A DNA stretch of 64,000 nucleotides from Nothopassalora personata. Its lineage: Eukaryota; Ascomycota; Dothideomycetes; Mycosphaerellales; Mycosphaerellaceae. The stretch is taken from assembly GCA_033816765.1 (NCBI GenBank), contig CM066287.1:248001-312000 (forward strand), in the 5' to 3' direction. The notes under the pieces were generated by a model. It was not told the DNA's origin and did not search any database. It was given only the letters and a program-made list of their open reading frames with translations. Below, in pieces: positions 51,249 to 62,450 of this stretch. The position numbers were made by a program, and so were the translations under genes. The stretch's first letter is position 1. Each line of letters begins with the position of its first letter.

Positions 51249-52697
51249 ATGGCCGCCATTGCTTACGGCGCTGCCCGGAGTGGCGGGTACAAGAGCGCAG
51301 ATGAGCTTTCGAGTTCGACTCCAGAGCACAGTAGCAAGGATGGAGATGGCCTCGGGAATAAAGAAAACTTCGACCCGGAACTGGCGCTCGGCGAGCAATT
51401 GACGGTCCACGAAGGCGAGCAGAAATTCCACAAGCTGGGCTGGAAGGCCTTGACGATATGTTTGATCGTAGAAGCCATTGCACTGGGCTCACTCAGTGTA
51501 CCTAGTGCCTTCGCGGCGGTCGGTATGGTCCCTGGTGTCATCATCACAGTCGGTCTGGGATTGATCGCCATCTACACGAGCTATGTTGTCGGTCAGGTCA
51601 AGATGAAGTATCCCGAAGTCGAGCACTACGCGGATGCGGTGCGGTTGATCTGGGGTCGTCCGGGATACGAGCTTTGCGGTGTCATGTTTGCCCTGTTCCT
51701 GATCCTACTGGTCGGCTCGCACGCTCTCACCGGCACAATCGCTTTCATCCGCATCGTCGACCAGCCAAGCCTTTGCGCCCTCATCTTCTCCGTGGTGTCG
51801 GCAATCATCCTCTTCCTGCTGGCTCTCCCTCCTACCTTCCACGAAGTCTCCTTCCTGGGCTACATCGACTTCGTCAGCATTATCGTCGCCATCTTTATTA
51901 CCATGATTGCGACTGGTGTCGAAGCTCACAACGCTCCAGGTGGCCTTTCCGCAGTCGACTGGTCCGTCTGGCCACCACCAAACACCTCCCTCTCCCACGC
52001 GTTCCTCTCCTGCACCAACATCATCTTCGCGTACTCTTTCGCTGTCTGCCAATTCTCCTTCATGTCCGAGATGCACACCCCCAAGGACTACGTCAAGTCC
52101 ATCTGGGCACTCGGCTTGATCGAAATCTTCATCTATACCCTCACCGGCGCTGTGATCTACGCTTTCGTCGGCAGCACTGTCAAGTCTCCGGCACTTCTCA
52201 GCTCCAGCTTTACGGTTTCCAGGATCGCATTTGGTGTCGCCCTGCCGGTCATCTTCATCTCGGGCTCCATCAACGGAACTGTCGTCGGCCGCTACATCAT
52301 CACAAGAGCTTTCCCGAAATCCAGCATTCGATGGGTGAACAACACAAAGGGTTGGGCAGTCTGGACCGCGCTGATCGCAACCGTCACCATCATCGGCTGG
52401 ATCATTGCTGAAGCGGTCCCATTCTTCAACGCGCTCCTTGGCTTGATCTCCTCCCTCTTCATCTCAGGCTTCACCTTCTACTTTCCGGCCCTCTTCTGGT
52501 TTCAGCTGATCAAGGAAGGAAAGTGGAATGCCAGCACGCACAACATTATGCTCTCAATCGCAAATGCCATATGTCTCATCATCGGACTGGCGACACTGGG
52601 TCTAGGAACGTATGCTAGTGTTCAGGATATTGTGGACCAGTACAGCGACGGGTCTGTGAGAGGGTCATTCACGTGCGATAGCAGCTCGTACGCATAG
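51249..52697 (+). CDS. Mtr-like neutral amino-acid permease (AAAP family)
   Basis: A single-exon frame of 482 residues, ATG at 51249, TAG at 52695-52697. It is a plasma-membrane or vacuolar carrier of the amino acid/auxin permease family (Aa_trans), closest in style to the Neurospora Mtr neutral/aromatic amino-acid transporter; the exact substrate is inference. A hydrophilic, Ser/Glu-rich N-terminal tail of about 68 residues precedes the first membrane span. That span has the family pattern A-L-G-S-L-S-V-P-S-A-F, with the typical small residues and Pro. About eleven hydrophobic segments follow to residue 460, and the C-terminus is short and hydrophilic. Length and topology are normal and no intron is needed. 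It is the first intact gene right of the transposon block and is not RIP'd. Confidence 0.88.
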   Translation: MAAIAYGAARSGGYKSADELSSSTPEHSSKDGDGLGNKENFDPELALGEQLTVHEGEQKFHKLGWKALTICLIVEAIALGSLSVPSAFAAVGMVPGVIITVGLGLIAIYTSYVVGQVKMKYPEVEHYADAVRLIWGRPGYELCGVMFALFLILLVGSHALTGTIAFIRIVDQPSLCALIFSVVSAIILFLLALPPTFHEVSFLGYIDFVSIIVAIFITMIATGVEAHNAPGGLSAVDWSVWPPPNTSLSHAFLSCTNIIFAYSFAVCQFSFMSEMHTPKDYVKSIWALGLIEIFIYTLTGAVIYAFVGSTVKSPALLSSSFTVSRIAFGVALPVIFISGSINGTVVGRYIITRAFPKSSIRWVNNTKGWAVWTALIATVTIIGWIIAEAVPFFNALLGLISSLFISGFTFYFPALFWFQLIKEGKWNASTHNIMLSIANAICLIIGLATLGLGTYASVQDIVDQYSDGSVRGSFTCDSSSYA

Positions 52698-53612
52698 TTC
52701 GGATGCCCGGAAGTTTATGGGAAAATGTATGGCAAGATGTTAGACTCAATAAAGGGAAGAAAAGTAGTAGAAGAGGTTACGACCGAAACGAAGAAACATT
52801 ATCCCCTGGAGGCCCACGCGGCTCATATTCGACCGCCCTTTCCAAAGCACTGTGCTTGGCAGGAGGTCTAGGAGATAGACACGTCAAGATAAGAGGCAAG
52901 CGTGAAGATAGATAAGATCGGGTGGTACCTGGAGCCGTGACACACGGCGGCCCTTGCCAAGAAGGCAAGCGCAAGTACAGAGATGAAGACGAAACAGAAT
53001 TGGTCGTTAAGGCTTTGATCGACTCACTGCAACGAGGACGCCCTACGACAACGTACGTGCATTCCAAGACAAATGTGGCTTCTGCCGGCGATTCGTTACA
53101 CTGCGTGGAGGATGGTCATGAATTTATAGGGCCACATACCACATGCCATGGAAGATATGATCGGAATGACCGGAAATGTGGGGGAGAATGACACTGCACT
53201 ATGTATTGAAGGCACGATGTGCTCGGTGGTCAGCTCACACTTTCTTGCTTGCTCGCAGGGTCGCGGTACTTCCTCCGCCTGTCTTTGCTCCTTCGTTGCA
53301 AGGTTGAGCAGGCTGTGCCGAGCATGGCTAGTACCTCGCATAGGCTCATGATGGAAAGCGCAGAGGACAGACCAGGCCGTTGTTTGTTGTCCCCTCGCTT
53401 GATATTCCATTGATCAACATCACCACAGAACGTCACTGTCGACATCGAGCAGTCCTCATCGTATCACTTCAGCATCGATAGAGCCCAAACCATATCCGCC
53501 AGCTATCGCATCAGCTCGGTATGAACAAGTGCCGCTTCAACGTTGGAGAATCGTCTGCAAGCGTCACCGCCCAGAATCCATACTTCCAACTTGCCAGCAC
53601 ACGCACAACGCA
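52698..53612. other. Intergenic region with no supported gene
   Basis: Downstream of the permease and upstream of the next open frame. Only short overlapping frames on both strands are present, none with recognisable features. No repeats or RNA genes seen. Confidence 0.5.
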
Positions 53613-54182
53613 ATGTCGGACAAAATTCGCCAAGCCCAAACCTCGTCCAGGGAAGAAGACAAGACTCAACCAAGGACAGAGAAAGCCAACGACCAAACGC
53701 ACCTAGTCACCACAGAGCCAACCAGAGGAACAATTCTCACTCTCGTTCCACCGCAGCCGTCTCTTCCCCCCAGCCCCACTCCAAGGACCGACTCAATCGA
53801 CTCAACTCCCCTCCGGGACGAAGCAAGCTCCCCGTCGAGCTGCAGCACCATGGACCACCCCCAACCGACCGAAGGATAGGCCGCTGAAGTCGGGATGCAG
53901 GACATACACTTGCCAGGAGATCCACGGTACGGTCTCAGAGAAGTCATCAGACCCAAGGATGGCGAAGAAGCTCCTGCTTCGTACAACTATGGTGCAGAGC
54001 TGGTGAAAGAGCGTGAATCTGCACCCGCGTCGTCATCCCCATCGCCGCTACGGCATCAAGAATATCGCCCGTTCCTATCGGGGTCAGTGGAAGACGAAGC
54101 GAATAGATTGGAGTGGACAGCGGAAGAGGAGAGGAGGAAAGAGGATGCAAGGGAAGGTTCCCACGACTCGGTGAAGCGATAG
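53613..54182 (+). pseudogene. Hydrophilic open frame crossed by a single TAG
   Basis: From ATG 53613 a frame runs 88 codons to TAG at 53877-53879 and then, in the same frame, another 100 codons to TAG at 54180-54182. Both halves have the same character: a Lys/Arg/Glu-rich and Ser/Pro/Thr-rich disordered protein, with a more structured-looking piece after the TAG (G-D-P-R-Y-G-L-R-E-V-I). I found no good intron that removes the stop while keeping frame. Options are a recently inactivated gene, readthrough, a sequencing error, or two unrelated frames. No function recognised. It faces the convergent STAND gene, whose stop is 129 bases away. Confidence 0.35.
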
Positions 54183-54311
54183 ATGATCTTTGATGCTCAT
54201 TGTTCATTGTCAGCGTCAGGATAAGTTCGATCGTTAAGGTTGGTTTGAAGTGTGATATGTTCGCATCGCATCGGATCAAGCAGTCACTGGAAATGAACGA
54301 CTGATAGACAA

Positions 54312-57300
54312 TTAGCGCTTTTCCAACTCGCACGAGTCTGTCCACCGCGCAATGAAGGTCACGTTCGATGTGCGCTGTGATCTCTGGAGGTACTCGGGCC
54401 AGTCTTCCTCGAGGACGACGTCAAGGTTTGGTGATGGCGGCCTCTTGATAATAGTGATCTCTTTCTTTAGATACGAATGTGCGATATTGGCGGTCCTTAG
54501 CTCGTACCGGTCAAGCTTTCTCTGGTCCGTATAGCGTCCGACCAGGAGCCAGTGGACGACTTCGCGATGCTGACGAGCTCTATCAAGTGCAGTGACCAGC
54601 TCTTCGCGTCTTTGATATTGCTCAGCTGCACCTAATCGCACCAGCGTCTTGACGCATTGTAGCCTGCCATAAGCGCATGCTGCCATCAAAGGTGTTCCTT
54701 CTGGCCCAGCTTCGAGGTTGATTAGTGCGCCATGCTTCATCAGGATCGGAACGAGGTCTGTTCGACTGTAGATCACAGCCTCATACAGAGGTCGTGTAGA
54801 GTGCAGTCGATCATTGTAAGGCACCATCTGCATCTTATTGATGTCCGCGAAGCGCCAAGGGGCATCGTATCTCATGATGACTTTGTGGAGCACAGAAGGT
54901 CTGATATACTCCAAGTCCCAGAGCGCTGTCGAATCGGTGAAGTGGCCATCGGCATTCAACGCAAATGAGTAGCTGTGGTTGAAACGAGGACCGATTGTAA
55001 GTAGCCGTGCGCGAGGAGATCCATATGAGCCGCAGCATGCATTGACATCGGCGCCTTTGCACATGAGCATGAACACCACCCTGACAAAGCCTTCTAATGC
55101 GGCTGTGTATATAGGCGGACCGTATCCGTCTGCAATCACACCGATATCGACAGACTCATGCTCCAGCAGTACCCTTAGGACGCCTTTGTGCCCCTCTCCG
55201 GCCGCGCAGTGAAGCGGTGTTTGCAAAAGGTGATTTCTCGCGTTGCTGTTGGCTCCTGACTGGAGAAGCAGTTGCACTACATCGACATGACCTGCGGAAG
55301 CTGCCAGGTGGAGCGCGGTCACGCCGTCTTGATCTACCGAGTTGACTGCAGTTCCCAAATCCAGCTGCTGTCGCATCGCAGCGACAAGCCCTGAGGCGGC
55401 TGAAGCGCGCAAGACTTGTTGCCGGACTTCTCCGGTCGGGATATTTACCGGGCTCCCATGTATCAGGCCTTCCAGCAGGCCGTGTCCGAGCAGATTTTCA
55501 AGTAGCGTTTGCCCTTCACCCCATCTAATGGATAGTGGTGATTCGCCATAGTGGTCTTCACGCGTGAGTTCGCGAAGAATGTCAACTCCATCGGCTTGAG
55601 CTTTTTTCATGAGCAGATCGAAGTTCGGGAGGTTACCAAAAGGGGCATTCTTGTGCCATATGGTTCGTCCGCGCGAATCTCGAACGGTAATATCTGCTCC
55701 AGCGTCTAAAAGAAGCTTGAAGCTGTGGCCGGGCAACCCAATGTTCATTCTCAAAAGCGCTGTCTCTCCGTGAGGTGTTCTTGCTTCGATGTCTATGTTT
55801 GGGAAAGACAATAACAATTTGACGATAGCGCCGAACGTGTGGCGGCTGCTGTAATCATCCCATTGCTCGGCGAGCACATGGAGTAGCGTTAGCCCTGAAG
55901 CATTTCTGGCGTTGACATCATGACCATTATGGAGCATCCAGACCAGCACATCTTTGTTCGCTTTGCTTGCTGCCAAGAACGGTAGACTCTGCTTGGTGTC
56001 CGGGTCTACGATACACAGGACATCGACGTCATAGTGCGCATGGACGTGTTGTAAAATGTACACATTGTCAGTTCTGCATGCGAAGATGGCAGCTTCCTCA
56101 AGAGTCATGTGAGCCAGGTCACTGAGCGGATTGTCCTGAGAGACATCGACGCTGTTCGTAGCGGATGGCAATGGCCTGCGGTATTGTACCAGAATGTTGT
56201 ACAGAGGTTTGTCGTCTTCTTGGACCGCAGCAGGGGGCAGTTCTTGGAGCAGAGAGTCGACAAGCTGTATCGTGGAATCGTGGCTGAACCAGACCCACGT
56301 GAGCTTCCTCGTGCACCGGTCGACCAGATATTGTAACATTCCGCGATCATAAATCTTGCCAGAAGCTTTCAGATCCGGTAAGTATCCTGTGAGCAATGCC
56401 AGCGTGGCAGTAGACAGCTCCCTGTCATCTTGGACCAAGGGAAGACAGCAAGAAAGGTCTGCCCCTGCTGCAACGAGAATCCGCACGAGTTCACTGGCAG
56501 GAGGGTTCCCTCCAGACCTCGGCGAGGACTCACATGCCAGTCGCCTCGTCATAAAGAGGTCGATTGCGTCCTCTAGACCAAGCATAGCCACCTGCACGGG
56601 CGAGCCGAGCGGACTCTGCTCGAGAATATCGGATCCCTCGGACAGGAGCCATTTGACTGGTTCAAGACAGTGTATCATACATGCCATATGTAGAGGAGGC
56701 ATGCAACTGAGCACGCAGACGTCTGCGAACTGCCTGAGTGCTTTTCCATGGTCGTTGAGATTACCATCGCCTGTAAACTCTGCGTGGAGCAGCATCTCAT
56801 TCATGAAAAGTGCCTGTGTCCAAGTGCCATAGTGGGATGATTGACCACTGGTGATAAGCGATCTGCACAGAGTCGTCTCTCGGCTGCTAAAGTCCGTATC
56901 AAACATGAAACGATACCATGATATGGCCGCAAAGTGGTAAAAAGGAAACAAGGCTTGCCGCTCCTCGTGCGAACGTCGAGATAGAGACATATGCCTGAAA
57001 TGGTCCAATTGGAGAAAGGCTAGGCATGTTCGCACTTTGTACAGTCCCGCTGTCATATAATCGTAGTGATATCGACCTAGAACAGCGTCGAACGCAGGTG
57101 GTGACTGCCGCAGATATTCCTCAACGGTGAAATGTGCGATCTCCACTGACTGTTCATCATGCGAGAGACGAACCAGGCTACTGCATCGCAGAAGGATCTC
57201 GTCGACATCCACTCTCGCGTCAGGATCCAGATTGTGTTGCCCTTCTTCAATGGAAATTGCTTGGCATAATTGTGCGGCCGTGATTTTACGTATATATGAC

Positions 57301-58856
57301 GTCCCCGGTACATCGTTGATGAGCCACATGAGGACTCGCTGCACGAGGACTTTTGTAGCTTCGTCTTGCTTCTCTATGCGTTCGAGTATTCGAGCATACG
57401 TGGAGTTCAAGTCGGGCGGTAACATCCGCAGAGCTTTACGACGGTCCGCATCTGTTGGCAGCTCGCACAGATGGTCCATCTGACAGACCACCCATCGAAA
57501 CCTCGACAGCTGTTAGCTATTGTACTCGCAACTGTGCTATGGTGTCCAGTAGCCAAGTGGCTCTACACGCACTTACATGCCTTCAGCTTCGTTTACGAGG
57601 CGATCTAGAATCTCGTCCTTCAGCTGCGCCGACTTGATCCGCAATCTGCGCGTCCGCATTCTCTCTTCAATCTGCGAAGATACGAACAGTCGAAGATCGC
57701 TGCTGCGCGCGGCAATGGACATTGCTGGATAGCCCAGGAGTTCTTTCCTGATATCGAGCTCGTCGCGGCTCAGGAGTAATAGCCTGACTTGGGTGCCTGG
57801 TGTCTCCGCGAGTTGCTGCAGGACTCGTGCCACTCCCGACCCGTCGTTTGCTTCATCTAACGCATCGACAAGGAGAGCCACCTCGTCAAACTCCAGTAGC
57901 ATACGTGCGAGAGCCGTTCTCATTATATAAGCACTGGGTAGAGATCGTAGAGGTAGGCCATCTGGATCTTGGTGCACGCTGCTGAGGATGTCGAAGCACG
58001 ATTTATTCTGCTTTGCTAATTGTCCAGCTATGCTTGCAAGAATGTTGATGACCTCTCGGTTGGCCGCTCGCTTGTAATCACAGTAGTAGTATGCAACGCC
58101 CATGTGAGCCGTCGCCATATGGAGAGTTTCTTCGACGACCGCTCCTGCCAACACTGTCTTACCAGCACCAGGGATTCCGTATAACCAGAGTTTGCCTCTA
58201 GGCTGACAAAGCCATTCATGGAATTCAGGGCTTTCGGTCAGCCATAAACCTGTACCAGGCTCTCGCAGCTTGATACTGGTGGAGTGGTTCGGTTCTGCGT
58301 CCCAGGTACCGAAGAATGACAGGACCTCTCTTCTCTTCCTGTCCATTTCAAGACGACAAAGGTGATCTTCCACAGCCTGAACACTCTTGATGGTGTCCGT
58401 CTGCTCGGCAGAAATGTCCAAGACCGACTCCAAAAGATCCATGGACACGGCGAGGTTGAACGCTGTCTTGTACCGCTCAATTTCCGTCAAGATCTCCTGA
58501 GTGTGATCGTAAGTGAATGGCCATTTCAATGTGCGTTCAAGCTTCCGAAGCTTCAAGTCAACGGCTCGAGGGTTCGCATCTGTAAGTCTATCGCGCAGTT
58601 TCTCAAGCATCTGTTGGCATCGGTACTGCTGAGTCGCGGGGATCTTGCTCTGGAAAGCGCTCTTGCTGACTTGTAGCTCCAGAACATGAAGGGTTTTAAG
58701 AATGCCAAGCAGAGATTGAACTTCCAGGAGGAATTTCTGTGCGTCCGGTCCTGCACTTTTGCACCTTTTGATGGTGTTGTACGTTCGTTCGATGACTATA
58801 TCCGCCAAGGTGACCAGTCCAGCAATGCCGGATGCAATAGATAACGGATCTCCCAT
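54312..58856 (-). CDS. STAND/NLR-like protein: HeLo-like N-terminus, NACHT, ankyrin repeats
   Basis: Two exons (58856-57577 and 57501-54312) joined by a 75-bp intron give 1,489 residues. I start at ATG 58854-58856 because M-G-D-P-L-S-I-A-S-G-I-A-G-L is the usual opening of fungal STAND N-terminal (HeLo-like) domains; the open frame upstream has no ATG. The NACHT NTPase shows Walker A G-I-P-G-A-G-K-T at residues 227-234 and Walker B L-L-V-D-A-L-D-E with its Asp at 331. The splice joins A-E-G-M to F-R-W-V-V-C-Q, a conserved motif of this family, which strongly supports the intron. A helical region follows, then degenerate ankyrin repeats from about residue 930 to 1410 (clearest near 1150-1215, T-A-L-H-L-A-A-S-A-G-H). 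Such proteins are candidate intracellular immune or heterokaryon-incompatibility receptors; which ligand is unknown. Confidence 0.85.
57502..57576 (-). other. Intron of the STAND gene
   Basis: On the minus strand the donor is AT|GTAAGT and the acceptor TCGAG|GT, with a branch-like GCTAAC 12-18 bases before the acceptor. Length 75 bp, typical for filamentous fungi. Removing it gives a continuous frame of 1,490 codons including the stop and restores a conserved family motif at the junction. Confidence 0.85.
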
Positions 58857-59299
58857 CTCAAAAGGATCCCAGTCGTCGCGAGGAAGTTTGAATCGTTGAC
58901 CAGTGTCTTCGACTCCCGGACAGGCACCTTGTGGGCAACTCGTCACTCACCCGGCTCAGATGAGAGCGGGAAAAACGGTGCTTCTGGACTTGACGACAAT
59001 GCATCGCATTTAGAGCCGTGAGAAAAGGCTGTGTATGTCCGGGTTGGCAACGATCCGCTGCGCCTCGTATGGCCCCGAACTCAGCCGCATAACAGTGCGT
59101 GCCACACTCTTTTCACACTGCATGACTGGCTGACTGGCTGCATCTCAGCTCGCTTGGAAGCTGCAGAGGAAGCATCGAGGTCATATCGCAGGTCATCCTT
59201 TGTCAACTCGCCGTGATCGTTGACGAATCGTAGTAGGTGGCGACAAGCAGATGTAGCGTACAGCGAGTCGTGATACGGACATAGACGTTGGTGTGTGTG

Positions 59300-59343
59300 C
59301 CAAGTCCTAACTAACATAGCCACTAGTCACCTGATTCACAACA
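59300..59343 (-). repeat. 44-bp fragment of a Copia LTR
   Basis: CCAAGTCCTAACTAACATAG (59300 on) through CACAACA matches 48687-48730, the outer end of the Copia LTR, with only two adjacent differences (AG versus GA). Homology ends exactly at the LTR border on the right and is truncated on the left. It is a relic of a past insertion in the otherwise transposon-free host region. Confidence 0.7.
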
Positions 59344-59479
59344 AAAGAAGCAGGAAACGATGCACGACAGCAGCACTGCCTGCCAACAGATTTGTAGTAA
59401 CAACGCCATACAGCGAACGTCTTGATACTCAGTACGTTTCTGGCTCGCTATTCGATTTACATTCAACCAGAAAAAAGTA

Positions 59480-59761
59480 GTACCGCTTCCTCCTCAGCAT
59501 CACCCTCCGCAATTGGCCTGAAGAAGTAAACGCACAACTGCTACCAGAAGAATTCTCCGAGACAGTCTCAATGATCGGTGGCGCCGACTGCTCCATTTCG
59601 CGCGGACAATTGCTGCTGACTTTTGCTGGCGAGGGAGACGTAGCGCAGATGCATAGTTCCATTCTGTGCCTGTCAAATCTTTTCCTTCATCGTAGAGCTT
59701 TCAATCTATGTTTGCGGTCCGAGAGCTTATCCATGTGCATGCAGTGGAGACATCGGATATG
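59480..59761 (+). other. Possible coding fragment, unplaced
   Basis: After a TAG at 59477-59479 the frame is open to 59761 with protein-like composition (L-S-I-T-L-R-N-W-P-E-E-V, then G-G-A-D-C-S-I-S-R-G-Q). The preceding bases GTACGT (from about 59429) and AAAAAAGTAG could be an intron donor and acceptor, but the joined frames do not agree with any upstream exon I can find. Unrecognised. Confidence 0.2.
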
Positions 59762-59914
59762 ACCTGCCGATTCCGAGTCGGAAAGCCTTGTATGATCCGC
59801 GTAAGATGACAGCACCATTCTGCTGTCGAGATGTGACACCCTGCTGCTGTCCCTACCCAGCAGTCCTTGTGACCAGACTGAATGTCTCCACCCGTTCTCT
59901 TTCCATCCTCACCC

Positions 59915-60328
59915 TCAGCTCCTTAGCTCAACCAAAATCTCCAGCTCAATCTTGGTGATGAATCGTCCCGGCACCACAACCGATCCCACAAACCTCTTCT
60001 TCATATGCACGCTGAAGTTGCCTCTCCCACCGTCTCTCTCATGCCGCCTCATCGCTCTCTCGACATCCCGCTGTGATGGCCCGCGGTATTCATGTGTCAT
60101 GGCGAGGATGATGTTGCGCTCATTGTCGGTGCATTTCATTTGTCCAACAAACATGCGGCCATCATTGGTGTGGATGTGGAGCGTGCGGTTGAGGAGGGAT
60201 GTGAGGTAGGACTTGGCCTCTTCGGGGGCAGAGGAAGTGGACATTGTTGTGGTAGGTGGAGAGGAGGAAGGTTGTGGTGACGATGTTGAGGTTGTTTGGT
60301 GGGAGCGCGGAAGGTTCCGCGTTGACAT
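59915..60328 (-). CDS. Naa38-like LSm-fold subunit of the NatC N-terminal acetyltransferase
   Basis: 137 residues from ATG 60326-60328 to TGA 59915-59917. An alternative start at the second ATG (about residue 29) would remove the Ser/Thr/Pro-rich leader. The core is an Sm/LSm fold: Sm1 with L-L-N-R-T-L-H-I-H-T-N-D-G-R-M-F-V-G and K-C-T-D-N-E-R-N-I-I-L, and a C-terminal Sm2-like strand R-F-V-G-S-V-V-V-P-G-R-F-I-T-K-I. This pattern (insert between Sm1 and Sm2, V-V-V-P-G) fits the LSMD1/Naa38 group, the auxiliary subunit of the ribosome-associated NatC complex (Naa30-Naa35-Naa38), which acetylates Met-hydrophobic N-termini. Length is normal and no intron is needed. A splicing-type LSm is less likely. 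Confidence 0.8.
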   Translation of the reverse strand: MSTRNLPRSHQTTSTSSPQPSSSPPTTTMSTSSAPEEAKSYLTSLLNRTLHIHTNDGRMFVGQMKCTDNERNIILAMTHEYRGPSQRDVERAMRRHERDGGRGNFSVHMKKRFVGSVVVPGRFITKIELEILVELRS

Positions 60329-60789
60329 TTATTGCCATAGCAGAATCTAGCTCGCCGTGTTGTTGAGTTTTTGCCATATATCGCTTCCCAGAAAGAACAT
60401 TTGGCTCATCAGGTGCGGCAGGAGGTAATGCGGTGTGTGGTGGTAGTGATCGAAAGCTAATACATGGTCTCAACAATATTATGGTGTAACCGAGTTTATT
60501 CTTCGATGCTCACAGTTCCATATCAAACATGGTCTCCTGGTAAACGCAAGCAGGAGCCCGTTCCCATGAGCTGGCACTTCCTCACAGCAGTTGCACAATC
60601 AACTGATCAGGATCGCGAAAGGTCAAGGCTCCCAGCAGCCATAATAGTCTGATCACCTCTGCTGGTATCCACCCTGAGCCAAGTGGACGTCCTCACGAAA
60701 GACATCAGTATGCTATCACCCAGGCGAGGAGGGGGTAGCAGGTGGAGGAGGAGGATGGCCAGTTCTAGATGAATGCATCATACCCTAAG
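60329..60789. other. Intergenic region with no supported gene
   Basis: Upstream of Naa38. Short frames only. It presumably contains the Naa38 promoter; no specific element was identified. Confidence 0.5.
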
Positions 60790-61714
60790 GAGGTAGCCAT
60801 GCCCGACAGGATTCACAACCTCAAGATCCGGAAGTGGCTGTCACTCGTGGACGTCGGCGATGCTTACATGTGCTACCGGACCACAACCCGCACCGGACGA
60901 GGCCCAGAGGGCTCAACCCAGAAAGTCGCAAGTGGAAGATCTTAGTCGGAACCATCAGCCAGGTACACGACAGATACGGGCGCAACTATCAAGGAGGCGT
61001 CGGCTCTTGAAAACCTCTGGTGTTGGATGGCAGCGAAGATCCTGGCCACGAGGAAGCGATGCTCGACTTGCGTCCTTTCATCGTCAAGAAGGGTCAATAT
61101 GGAAAGCCATCGGATTCGAGGCTGAAGTCGTGGAGCGAAGACAACCTCCAGGCCATCTACCATTACGTGACTCAGCTTGGGCCATATTTCCGGCGACGAG
61201 CAGGTTATCTGCCGCTGCTGACCTCTGCACTTACTACGCACGCAGCAGACTACATGGGCTACCACAGCTCCACTAGCCGTGGACGTGGCCGCTCAAGGTC
61301 TCTACGAGGTCGAAACGACAACTGTCAGCGCGTACGCTCTCAGCTTCGTACCGCAGTTGCGTATGGCGCTAGCCAGCCGCCGCCACTGCCGCCTGCCGCT
61401 AGGTCAGACAGATGTGGGGATCGAGGCTCGACCGCTCAAGAAGCACTATACCCGCCGTGAACCCCGAGCGTAACCATGACAATGATCGCACGGGCGACAA
61501 GCCTTCGGAATACCCAGCTCAGCCTGCCGCCACACCGCTCACTAGGAAGTCTCAGGCCGTCAAGGCACCAGCCAAAGCTGGACGAGGTCAAGCTGCAGAG
61601 CACAACCCCCAGCACGGCCCTCCAGGTGGGTCAAGCGGCAGATGGAAGGGAAAGGGTAAGGCCAGTGGCAGCGGGAGCGAAGAGTCAGTAGGTACAGTAC
61701 GCGAGGCGACGTGA
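60790..61714 (+). pseudogene. Probably decayed protein gene
   Basis: Protein-like stretches occur in successive frames. M-P-D-R-I-H-N-L-K-I-R-K-W-L starts at 60799. In another frame R-K-W-K-I-L-V-G-T-I-S-Q-V-H-D-R-Y-G (about 60930-60985) continues across one TGA into L-D-G-S-E-D-P-G-H-E-E-A and D-L-R-P-F-I-V-K-K-G-Q-Y-G (about 61020-61110). A disordered Lys/Ala/Pro-rich C-terminus is open in a third frame from about 61455 to 61714. Either a pseudogene or a gene with several small introns. No family recognised. Confidence 0.3.
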
Positions 61715-62450
61715 CTAAGGTCGCAGACCAGATGCAGAAGAAGATAACCATTGGGGTAGGCTCTCGAGGCGGCGCGGGCTCTTCGCGAAACGGAGAGAGA
61801 TACAATGTGAAGCGCTGAGATCAAGGTTAGAGCCTAAAGTCCAGCGACATCACGTACTGTTAGAAGAACGGTAGGGAAGGCAAAGATCTCTTAATCACCG
61901 TCGGAGCACTATATCAAGTTGCGGTCATCGCAGGACAGACATGATACCCCAAAATATTCCAAATTGAGATTCAGCTTTTATCATGCACTCTTTCTTCTCC
62001 AGCCATCCCTTGAACTCATCTTTCTCAGCCCTGCTGACTTGGGCTTCAATTCAAAATGACATTCTTCACTCGAACAACATCGAGCCTGATCCCTTTCATA
62101 GCACCCTCATACCTTCTGAACCGCCTCGCGCTCCGCTATGGCCGATACTCATCAAGAGTCGAAATCCAATCCAGCCCCCTGGTATCTTCCTTCCAGCTTC
62201 GCCTCCCGTCCAGGCTTCTCTCATCTCCATCAACCCCATCTCTCTCGTCGAACTCGTTCGCAACACCCTTGCGCCACCCCATAACCCTGCCCACACAATC
62301 CTCTCTATCCCTCCCCGGCCACGAGTCCACCAAACGAGTCTCATGAAGATCACTCGATCCACGGCCCCTAACGACATCACATCTGACAGCAGACTCCCAA
62401 TTCCTCAAATCATCCTTATGAGCTTCGATTTAACCCCCTGGCCCCATTCC
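61715..62450. other. Intergenic region, one ambiguous open frame
   Basis: A plus-strand frame of 206 codons (61983-62603) crosses this stretch but overlaps the better-supported minus-strand gene at its 3' end. Its Pro/Ser/Leu-rich composition is the kind that arises opposite or beside other frames, so I do not call it. A different plus-strand ATG at 62056 opens 96 codons with an amphipathic Arg/Ser start that could be mitochondrial; unsupported. Confidence 0.35.

Larger units (their letters stand above)
58857..59914. other. Intergenic region between STAND and Naa38 genes
   Basis: Upstream of the minus-strand STAND gene and downstream of Naa38. It contains a 44-bp Copia LTR fragment (59300-59343) and one possible coding fragment (59480-59761). 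Nothing else is supported. Confidence 0.5.

Noticed and set aside
50905..51492. Minus-strand 195-codon open frame overlapping the permease start
   Set aside because: It is antisense to the well-supported permease gene and has no protein features.
60942..61265. Minus-strand 107-codon open frame
   Set aside because: It overlaps plus-strand stretches with stronger protein-like content and shows no recognisable motif.
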